Shown: one piece after another, positions 25,017 to 32,774 of the stretch
Layout of the letters: every line of letters starts with the position of its first letter
How positions within the stretch are numbered: the stretch's first letter is position 1
Assembly: GCA_903924465.1 (NCBI GenBank)
Contig: CAIYBN010000033.1
Coordinates: 60,993-124,992 of the forward strand
Direction of reading: 5' to 3'
Source of the DNA: an uncultured Myxococcales bacterium
GTDB taxonomy: Bacteria > Myxococcota_A > UBA9042
DNA length: 64,000 nt
Program-made: the position numbers and the translations under genes
The notes under the pieces: generated by a model
The model's database searches: none
Seen by the model: only the letters and a program-made list of their open reading frames with translations
Told to the model about the DNA's origin: nothing

Positions 25017-26255
25017 CTAATCGGTCAGCGGCACGTGCTTGAATATCGCCAGCGGCCCGGGCTGCAGGACGAATTGTCGCGTTTCTGTGCCTGCCTCGCT
25101 CATCGGTCCCAGCCGGCGGAAACTGCAGAGCAGTTTCTGGACGGGTGGTTCGCCCTCGCAATCCCAGACGCCCTCCTGATCCAGCGGCGTGAGCGGCAGT
25201 TCGACGGGCAGCACGGCATCGCGGGACACTTGCCACACCGCGTAGCCCGCGTGCGTCCAGGCCCGGCCCAGATGCGCAGGATCGGCGGCCGCTGGCCGGG
25301 CGATGCGTTGCAGGATCAGCGTACGCAGCGGGTCGTCCGGTTTCTGCTGGGGCAGGGCCAAATCCCACGCGCCTTCGCGCCACAACGGCAGGCGGTCACT
25401 GGCATCCACCGGTCCGTGCAGCAACGCTGCGCGCGGCGTACCGTCTTCGGCCAACAGAAGCGTGTACCGCTGGGCATCGCGATGATCGCTCGACGTCGAC
25501 GTCGGATCCTCGCCCGCCGCCATGTCCTCGAAGCGCGGCAGCGTGTTCTCCGACTGCCACGTCGCGGTGGCCGTCGCCTCCAGTTGCGCCAGCCAGCCGC
25601 CCGACGGCAACGCGACCAGCCACGTAAACCGCTTGTCGAGCAGCGCCGGATGCAGAACGAATTCGGGTGTTGCCTGCGGTTCCGGCTGGGACGTCAGCGG
25701 CACCGTCATGAACCACGCGATCCCCAAAGCCAGGCGCACCTGACCTTGCGCGGTCGCCTGGACCAGCAGACGCACCTGACGCCGCAGCGCCGGCTTCGAG
25801 TCCACACACGCGAGATCCACGCCCAGCCAGGGCGGCGTCGCGTCGTCACCGGCATGCAGCACGTCGACATGCACACGCATCGGTGCGTCCCGCGGGCACA
25901 GCAACGCATCCAAGGGCAGCGGCGCAGCGAGAACGGGCGCCTCACTCGGCTTGGCAGGCGCGTCGAGCCGGATCACTTGGAGCGTCGCGCGGATCAGCGG
26001 GTGGTGGCTCTGGCTCAGGTCCGTCTGCTGCAGGTCACGCAGCAAGGAGGACTGCCAGTGGACCAGCCACGTCGGCGGCGGATCTGCCTGCGTCAAGCCG
26101 GCAATGGCACCTGTCGTTTCGCCAGGCACGTGCGCGCCGGTCAGGAAAGCCAACAGCTTGGTCTGAAGTGCGGTCGCCTTGGAAAACGCAGGCGTCTCGT
26201 CGGCCCGCGCGCGGCTCGCACAGAGCAACAGGAGCAGTGCAAGCCAGCGCTTCAT
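25017..26255 (-). CDS. Secreted protein of unknown function
   Basis: 412 residues with a signal peptide (LALLLLLCASRARA) and no recognised domain. The mature part is Pro/Ala/Leu-rich with mixed beta-like segments, several Trp, and paired cysteines. The gene lies 9 bases downstream of the HEAT-like gene, so the two are probably one operon. No catalytic motif was recognised. Confidence 0.7.
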   Translation of the reverse strand: MKRWLALLLLLCASRARADETPAFSKATALQTKLLAFLTGAHVPGETTGAIAGLTQADPPPTWLVHWQSSLLRDLQQTDLSQSHHPLIRATLQVIRLDAPAKPSEAPVLAAPLPLDALLCPRDAPMRVHVDVLHAGDDATPPWLGVDLACVDSKPALRRQVRLLVQATAQGQVRLALGIAWFMTVPLTSQPEPQATPEFVLHPALLDKRFTWLVALPSGGWLAQLEATATATWQSENTLPRFEDMAAGEDPTSTSSDHRDAQRYTLLLAEDGTPRAALLHGPVDASDRLPLWREGAWDLALPQQKPDDPLRTLILQRIARPAAADPAHLGRAWTHAGYAVWQVSRDAVLPVELPLTPLDQEGVWDCEGEPPVQKLLCSFRRLGPMSEAGTETRQFVLQPGPLAIFKHVPLTD

Positions 26256-26264
26256 CGGCTCAGG

Positions 26265-27257
26265 CTAGCGTGTGGCATGTGCGCGCGCCACACGGCCCAG
26301 CAGGTCGTCAATGTCGTGGCGCAAGGTCGCATCGGCAGTTGCCCGCAGGTTCGCCAGGCGCGCCGGCAGGTCCGGCAGGTCCGCCAACTGCAGCGATTCC
26401 ACGACGCGCTCCCGCGATTCGCTCTGCGTCTTGGCCAGCAGGGGCAGCAGGGCATCGGTGACCCGCTGGCGCACGCGCAGGCCGTCTTCCATGCGCACGC
26501 GGCCCAGCGCCTGCCACGACCAACTGGACGCAAGCGCGCCCATCGCCTGGACAATCCAGCGCTGCGTTGCGTCATCCTTCGCGTTGGCGAGCGCAGTCAC
26601 CAGCAGCTGCGCCGAATCGGTCCGTTTGCACAGGCCCAGACCGGCGATAGCAGCCGCGTACAGCGGGTCATCCGGGCGCAAATGCGCCTGCAACACTTGC
26701 AGTTCCAGAGCGCCGCCCAGACGCCCCAGCGCCTCCGCGGTCGCACGCGCCACCGTCATCTGCCGACCCAGCGGCGCCAGCATGTCCGCCCGACCGCGTG
26801 CTTGCTGCCACATCGCGTGGAGCACCGGCCGCGCCCGCGTGTCGCGCAGCGTGCCAATCGCCTCCAACATACCGACCGTCAGCGCCCGTTCTTCTTGCGT
26901 CCGGAGCCCGACGTCCGTCGACAACCCTTTGGGCGACCAATCCAGGGCCAGCGCGTTCAACATCGGCAGCAGACCGGCGGGGCCCAGAGCCCGCAGTTCA
27001 CGGCTGCAATTCGGTTCCGGCGTCCGCGCCGTTCGCCAGCCATCAGGACGACAGCCTTTGGCCACTGCGACCACATCGTACGCCGCAGGTCGCGCGAGGC
27101 GATCCGCCATCACATCGTGTTGCAGCCGTGTCCGGTCCGCGGCACCCAATTGAATCGACTGCAGCGCCAACCCACCCGGCTCCGCCGCCATACTCGACGC
27201 GGCCATGCTCAACGAGCCGACCGTCACCACCCAGGAAATCACCTTCTGCTTCATCAT
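26265..27257 (-). CDS. Exported HEAT-like repeat protein
   Basis: 330 residues with a signal peptide (VGSLSMAASSMA). The mature part is made of paired Ala/Leu-rich helices of the HEAT/PBS-lyase repeat kind (for example AIAGLGLCKRTDSAQLLVTA), a scaffold for protein-protein contact. It lies 40 bases downstream of the arginine deiminase gene on the same strand, so it may be co-expressed with it. No enzymatic motif is seen. Confidence 0.65.
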   Translation of the reverse strand: MMKQKVISWVVTVGSLSMAASSMAAEPGGLALQSIQLGAADRTRLQHDVMADRLARPAAYDVVAVAKGCRPDGWRTARTPEPNCSRELRALGPAGLLPMLNALALDWSPKGLSTDVGLRTQEERALTVGMLEAIGTLRDTRARPVLHAMWQQARGRADMLAPLGRQMTVARATAEALGRLGGALELQVLQAHLRPDDPLYAAAIAGLGLCKRTDSAQLLVTALANAKDDATQRWIVQAMGALASSWSWQALGRVRMEDGLRVRQRVTDALLPLLAKTQSESRERVVESLQLADLPDLPARLANLRATADATLRHDIDDLLGRVARAHATR

Positions 27258-27296
27258 ACTCAGCCTCGTTTCCTCAAGTTGCGTCTGCGGCCAAAA

Positions 27297-29285
27297 TCAG
27301 TGCTTGATGAGCCACCACAACATGCTCGGCTGCGGCGGACCTTCCGGATTGGTGCCACAGTGCACTTCACCTTCGTTGATGTGATAGCTCTCAAAATCGT
27401 CGATGAGATTCACCTTCATGCCGTTGCCATCGGTGCCCAGCGCGTTGAGCGCGGTGCCCAGACGGTCCTGCAGATCCTTGGCAAACACGTCCACGCCGCC
27501 GATCTTCGGGCCGAAAGGATTGGGAATTTCCATGGTATTGCCCACCACCAGCATGTTGGCCGTCCCTGGCTGCCAGGCAATCTTGCCGCCATCGACTTCT
27601 TCTGTCAGGAACGGCATCTCGATGATTTCCGCGTCCGTCAGCCCGGTCGCGTCCTTCACCTGCTGGCGCACGCCGTCCGCCGACGCCTGCGCCTGCTGCG
27701 ACCACAACATCAAATCGCTGTCATTGAGCGTCGCCGTCACCGATTTTGCCGCCGGAATCATGTTGTTCGTCGCGCCGTCATATGTATTCTTGCCGTCAAA
27801 CAACAGCGCATCGCCGTGGCCGTCGTCCGCCAGCTTCTGCAGCATTTGTTTGGACAGGTTGTTCGCCGCAATCAGCAGCTTCCAACCGCGATCCGTCTTG
27901 GCCGGCACGTAGCTCAGCACTTCGTCGACATGGCCCACCAGCAGCCAGTCCGTCGTCACTTCCAGCGCCGGCGATTGCGGGCCCTGGGCGTTGTAGAACG
28001 CGTGCGTCTCCGGCAGGATGCCCGAACCGTGAATGATGCGGCCAATCGGAAACTTGTCCTGGCCATTTTGGTACGGCGGCAGCAGGTCGTGATTGCCGTG
28101 GCTGTCAAAGCTCGATCCGGTGTCCGGGGCCAAGTAGATGGCAATGACCGCCTTGTCCTTGCTCAGGTAGTTGGCGCGCAGCCAGGTGATGGGCAGCAGC
28201 TTCGCCTGGCATTTGTTGTCGGCCGAGGTGTAGCGCCCCCATGGCCGCGCGTTCACGACGCGCATGCCGTGAATCAGCGTCTTGCCGCCAGCGTCCTTGC
28301 CCATCGGAATGGCCGTCCACGCGGTCTGGTAATAGTCCTGCGTCCAAGCATCGTTCCACGCGCCGTTGCTCGAGCCGTTCTTGTACTGCGTGTACTTGAC
28401 GTTGGCGCCGTTCGGACCCAGCGCCGCGGTCAGATCCGCCGTGAACGGGGTAAAGTAGTTGGCCGACCGGACCTCATCAAACGGCGTCAGATTGCCGTTC
28501 TGGATCCACGGCGCCACATGCAGCAGCACCGTGTCCTTGCCGTCTGGGTGGTCCTTGGTCGGAATCGCCTTCGCCTTCACGTCCGTGCCTTGGCCGACCC
28601 ACATCGTCACGTGGATATTGCCGTCCCACGTGTCGTCGCGGCGAAAATCGCGGCCTTCGATCGCCAGCTTCACGCCCGTTCGCAGTTCCGCTGCCGTCAG
28701 AATGCCCGCCTTGGCCGTCGTATCCGAGCAGGTGTCGTCCTGGCCGGTGCAGGACAGGAACGTCGGCACGCAGTCGTTGTTCACGCCCGCGACGATTTCC
28801 CAACCGTTGGCGCCGTTCTTCCAAAGACGCACCTTTTCCGGAAAATCCAGTTGCAGCACACCGACATAGCCATCCGGTGCGTCCGGCCAAGCCGCCATGT
28901 TGATGGGTGCGAGATCGAGCTCGTCGTCCGAACCGTTGATGACCGTATCCAGCACGTCTTCGATCTTGTCGCCGTCATCGTCGTCCAGGTTCGCCAAATA
29001 CGAGGCGCCAAAATCGGCGGTCCATTCGTTGCCGTGCGCCTGATCATCCGCGTTGGCCAAATCCGCCACACCATCGCGGTTGGCATCCACAACCAGGTCG
29101 ACGATCGGCGTCGCCAGGGCCGCGACGTCGCCGCCATCCAAGCCCGCATCGTCACCGGCGCCGTCGGCGGTCGTGGTCGAACCATCGCCTGTGGTCGCTG
29201 TGGTGCCGCAACTGGCGAGCAGGCACGCGGCGCCAAATGCGGCGGTACCGGTAAAAAGACGCTGAAGTACGGAATCTGTGTGCAT
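27297..29285 (-). CDS. PAD-type protein-arginine deiminase, exported lipoprotein
   Basis: 662 residues. By family it hydrolyses peptidyl-arginine to citrulline in a calcium-dependent manner. Signal with lipobox LLASC (Cys26), Asp-rich linker, then a calcium-binding-like middle domain (DANRDGVADL, LDDDDGDKIED), then the PAD catalytic domain. The match with vertebrate PADs is direct: HVAPWI for VAPWI, TQDYY for the catalytic QDEM Asp (Asp317 here), GHVDEVLSYVPA (His452, Asp454) for GHVDEFLSFVPA, IPNPFGP for IPKPFGP, and YHINEGEVHCGTN (Cys643) for the nucleophile loop. All four catalytic residues are present. The start at 29285 is set by the signal peptide. It is unlike the guanidino-modifying PPAD of Porphyromonas, which lacks this domain order. 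Confidence 0.93.
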   Translation of the reverse strand: MHTDSVLQRLFTGTAAFGAACLLASCGTTATTGDGSTTTADGAGDDAGLDGGDVAALATPIVDLVVDANRDGVADLANADDQAHGNEWTADFGASYLANLDDDDGDKIEDVLDTVINGSDDELDLAPINMAAWPDAPDGYVGVLQLDFPEKVRLWKNGANGWEIVAGVNNDCVPTFLSCTGQDDTCSDTTAKAGILTAAELRTGVKLAIEGRDFRRDDTWDGNIHVTMWVGQGTDVKAKAIPTKDHPDGKDTVLLHVAPWIQNGNLTPFDEVRSANYFTPFTADLTAALGPNGANVKYTQYKNGSSNGAWNDAWTQDYYQTAWTAIPMGKDAGGKTLIHGMRVVNARPWGRYTSADNKCQAKLLPITWLRANYLSKDKAVIAIYLAPDTGSSFDSHGNHDLLPPYQNGQDKFPIGRIIHGSGILPETHAFYNAQGPQSPALEVTTDWLLVGHVDEVLSYVPAKTDRGWKLLIAANNLSKQMLQKLADDGHGDALLFDGKNTYDGATNNMIPAAKSVTATLNDSDLMLWSQQAQASADGVRQQVKDATGLTDAEIIEMPFLTEEVDGGKIAWQPGTANMLVVGNTMEIPNPFGPKIGGVDVFAKDLQDRLGTALNALGTDGNGMKVNLIDDFESYHINEGEVHCGTNPEGPPQPSMLWWLIKH

Positions 29286-29483
29286 GGCAGTCTCGCGGGC
29301 TAGCGCAGAAGCGGGGGCAAAACGCGGGGCGTCAAAGGCAACGCGGGTGGCACCGTAGCGGGTTTGTGCCGTTTCTGCAACGAAAAGCGCGCGAACCAAA
29401 CAATCCCACAAAGACGCCGGTGACGGTCATCCAAGTAGCGATTGTGTCAGGAATCTGATTGCGCCCAAAGCGGTGCTGTGCAG

Positions 29484-32400
29484 CTATTTGATCGTGCCGC
29501 GGATGTACGTGTACCCGGCGACGTTGGCGATGTCCTGGATGTCCAGACCCAGCGTCGTGCCCTTCGGGATGGCCGGCGACAGTGTCGACAGGTCAATCGA
29601 CGGCAGCGGAATCGCGCCGAGGCTGCTCGACATGCCGCCGACCAGGTTCGGCAACATGCCCGTGATCAGCGACACGAAGATGTCCTTGAACGCCAGCGCT
29701 TCCGAGTTGATCTTGGTCACTTCCAGCTTCAGCGCGATGCTCTTCGGGTCCAAGGTCAGCGAAATCGCCTTCGAGCCCGGGTTCTTCGGATCCGGCACCG
29801 CTTCAATCTTCACCTTGGCGGTCACCATGGCGTAGGCGTACATGTCAATCGGCGTGCCGCTGAAGCTCAGCATCGCGTGGATGCCCAGATCGCCGATCTG
29901 CAGCGTCAGCCATTCGCTGTCCGCGCAGGTATTCAGGATCGGCGGCAGCATGAAGTCGGTATCGACAGTCAGGTTCGTCACGCCATAGGTCGACAAGTCG
30001 ATGTTGCCCAGCACGGACGAATCGAGCGACAACTGCAACAGTCCGCCGTTCCAGATGGCTTCCAGCAGTTGGTTGACGAAATCATCCGCCAAGCCCACTT
30101 CCAGACCGTATTTTTCCGTCGGATTGAAGACCACCGGCTTGGCCTTGTCGACCAGACAGCCGGCGCGGCCAATCGAGCCCAGCACGTCGTGAGGAACCTT
30201 CTTCTCGGCCGTCATGGACGCCGCCAGGCCGAAGACGATGCCCTGCTTGGGCTGGAACGACAGCGTGCCGATGTCCGACGTCAACTTCAGGTTGGCCGGT
30301 GCGCCCTTGCCGATGAACGGCCCGAGCGGAATCGTCGTGTTGATCGCCAACGCGCCGAGCGCACTGCCCATCGCGCCGCCGATCGCCGTGTTCAACTGCG
30401 GACCGAGAATACCGGTGATGAGGTTCGTGAGCGGCGCGAGAATGGCGGACTCAATTTGCCCCAGGATCGGATTGATCGTGTTGGACAGCGGGCCGTTGAT
30501 CGGCAGCGCCTTCAAGTTGGTGAACTGCAACGTGGTGTTCTTGGCCGAGCTGACCAGCTTGCCGGTCGTCGGATCCTTGCTCAGGAAGATGTCGATGCCC
30601 AGATCAATCTTGTCGGCCGTGAGCTGAATCGTCACCTTCGCCGGCGGCAGCGGCGCAATGGCCATGTCGAGCTCGAGGTCCAGCGAGAACGAGTAGATCG
30701 TCGCGCCGACGTGCACGCCACCCTGCAGGACTTCCATCGCGATCACCGGATAGCCGTCGTTCTTGGCCGGATCGCCCAGCTTCACGTTCTTGATGAAGAT
30801 ATTGCCGGCGATCGACACGCCGGACACGATCGGGATGTTCAGCGGGATGCCGTTGGCGCCCAACAGCGAGCTCAGATCCAGCGAGCCCAGGACGATTTCC
30901 AGCACTGTCGCAATGTCATGCGGATGCGCGTGGTCATGCGGCGGATTGTCGAGGACAGCCTGCGACAGCCAGATGCCGATGGCGTCGTTGATCTCGCTGT
31001 CCTTGGGCGTGTTGAAGTCGGACAGGTACCACTGGGTCGAGTAGTAGTACGTCTGGATGCCCGTCGTGATGTTGTCCCATTCGTCGTGCGCTTCCCAATC
31101 GATCGGGTTCATGCCCCAGACGCTTGGGATGTCGAAGGTGAACGAGCCGTCGCCCGCGACCGTGACGGTCTGGCCGCCGATGGTGAAAGATTTCAGCGCG
31201 CTGGTGGCGTCGATGACGGTGCCTTTGACGTGGACGATCGGGTCGCCGTTCAACGTGGCGCCGCGCTTGGGCTCGGTGATGAGCACCATCGGCCCGACTG
31301 AGTCGCAGGTCAGGGTGATTTCAGCGGAGAGGCTCGGATAGTCCTGGCTGGTGCCGGTGAAGTGGTAGTGGCCGTCGGTGTTGAACGCGTAGCTCTTGCC
31401 GCCCGCGTTGACGGTCACGCCTTCCGGCGGGTCCACGGCGCACGGCTGCTGCAGCGGCATGTCCGGCACATCATTGCCAAACTTGTCCTTGCCCAAACCA
31501 TACATCTTGATGACGTCGTCCACTTTGTAGAACGGCTGCTTGGGCTTCGGCGACAGTGTCATGGAAATCGGCGCGCCTGGCGTCACGGTCAAAACGCCCG
31601 GCTTGGCGTTGTCCTTGGTCACGTCGGCCATCATGCACTGGATGTTGTACGTGCCGGATTTGTTCGAGGTCAGGCCACCGCTGCCGGAGGTCAGATCTTT
31701 CGGGTACATCAGCGTGGCATTCGAGGCATCCACGGTGTTGCCAAAGGCGTCGACTGCGGCGCACGTGACTTGCGCACTGCCGTTGCCGGCTTCAAACGTC
31801 GGCGGCGTGACCGTCGCTGTCGTCTTGAACGCCGCGCCCGCGGTAATGACGAGCGGCGCACCGGCGCTCGTGGCGTTCGGAGAGCTGTCCAGGCCGCACT
31901 TCACGGTCGCCGTGCCGACGATCCAACCAGTCACGGTCAAGTCGGTTACGGTGCCGGCAGTCGGCGGATCCACCGAAAGTGTCCAAGCGATGCCGTCCTT
32001 GCCCACGTCGTTGCCGTATTGGTCCTGGCCGGAGCAAGCCGCGCTCGCCACGTCGCCCGCGTGAATACTGCCGGGGTTGATGGTCGTCGCCAGCGTCGCG
32101 GCTGGACCGGCAGTCACGGTCAGGATGGCCGATTTGTCTTTCGGATTCGTTGGCCGTTCTGGCAGCGTGCATTGCACGGTGTACGTCCCGGTCAGGGTCG
32201 CCGTCAGGGCCGACTTGTCGGTCGTCACGCCCTTGTTCGGCGTGGTCGTGTAGGTCGGCGCGGGAATTTTGACTTCACCCGGCTGGCCGATGCACACCAC
32301 CTGCACCGCCGTTCCTGCCGTCACCTTGGTGTCGGACAGCTGCGTGTCCACGGATTCCAGCGATGCCAGCTGACCCGGCTGCAATCCCAAACCGATGCCG

Positions 32401-32513
32401 AGATCGTCGGCCGCCGTGTTTCCGGCGATCGAGTCGCCGCAACCAGTCGTGAAGACCGCCATCGCCGCAACGGCAACAGCACAAACGGTGAACGAGCGTG
32501 ACGCAGTCAACAT
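29484..32513 (-). CDS. Large lipoprotein with Ig-like domains and TULIP-like C-terminal region
   Basis: 1009 residues. Lipobox FTTGC (about residue 20). After it come at least three Ig-like beta-sandwich repeats recognisable by recurring elements (ATLATTINPGSIHAGD and QDQYGN; TPPTFEAGN and VDAFGN; YGLGKDKFGN), another beta domain (about 390-480), and a C-terminal region of about 450 residues related to the protein at 1-1384 (shared WNGGLL, VLGNIDLS, YGV, MLPP). The C-terminal half is built of long beta segments around Ala/Leu helices, compatible with a BPI-like lipid-binding tube. CGGAGTGCACC precedes the ATG at 32513. Function and ligand unknown. Confidence 0.8.
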   Translation of the reverse strand: MLTASRSFTVCAVAVAAMAVFTTGCGDSIAGNTAADDLGIGLGLQPGQLASLESVDTQLSDTKVTAGTAVQVVCIGQPGEVKIPAPTYTTTPNKGVTTDKSALTATLTGTYTVQCTLPERPTNPKDKSAILTVTAGPAATLATTINPGSIHAGDVASAACSGQDQYGNDVGKDGIAWTLSVDPPTAGTVTDLTVTGWIVGTATVKCGLDSSPNATSAGAPLVITAGAAFKTTATVTPPTFEAGNGSAQVTCAAVDAFGNTVDASNATLMYPKDLTSGSGGLTSNKSGTYNIQCMMADVTKDNAKPGVLTVTPGAPISMTLSPKPKQPFYKVDDVIKMYGLGKDKFGNDVPDMPLQQPCAVDPPEGVTVNAGGKSYAFNTDGHYHFTGTSQDYPSLSAEITLTCDSVGPMVLITEPKRGATLNGDPIVHVKGTVIDATSALKSFTIGGQTVTVAGDGSFTFDIPSVWGMNPIDWEAHDEWDNITTGIQTYYYSTQWYLSDFNTPKDSEINDAIGIWLSQAVLDNPPHDHAHPHDIATVLEIVLGSLDLSSLLGANGIPLNIPIVSGVSIAGNIFIKNVKLGDPAKNDGYPVIAMEVLQGGVHVGATIYSFSLDLELDMAIAPLPPAKVTIQLTADKIDLGIDIFLSKDPTTGKLVSSAKNTTLQFTNLKALPINGPLSNTINPILGQIESAILAPLTNLITGILGPQLNTAIGGAMGSALGALAINTTIPLGPFIGKGAPANLKLTSDIGTLSFQPKQGIVFGLAASMTAEKKVPHDVLGSIGRAGCLVDKAKPVVFNPTEKYGLEVGLADDFVNQLLEAIWNGGLLQLSLDSSVLGNIDLSTYGVTNLTVDTDFMLPPILNTCADSEWLTLQIGDLGIHAMLSFSGTPIDMYAYAMVTAKVKIEAVPDPKNPGSKAISLTLDPKSIALKLEVTKINSEALAFKDIFVSLITGMLPNLVGGMSSSLGAIPLPSIDLSTLSPAIPKGTTLGLDIQDIANVAGYTYIRGTIK

Positions 32514-32774
32514 GGTGCACTCCGTGCGCGGTAGCGTGGACCCGGCAGAAGTCTGCCTCCGGCCAATGGAAATCCACGCCAAGCGATGAAAAAATCCCAC
32601 GGTCAAACGACCGGGCGCGCGGATCGTACCAGAAACGTCAAGCGAGCGCGAGTAACATTCAGGTTGCCCTTGATCCGCCATACGTAGCCGATTCTTGTCG
32701 CGTTTGGCGATTGGCGACGGTGGAATCTGCCGCTACACTCCGCGTTTCCGTCCCATCGGACGCCGCGAATCGCC

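Noticed and set aside
24579..29303. Open frame of over 1500 codons on the plus strand
   Set aside because: Arg/Gln/His-rich shadow running across the antisense of four good genes, including the deiminase.
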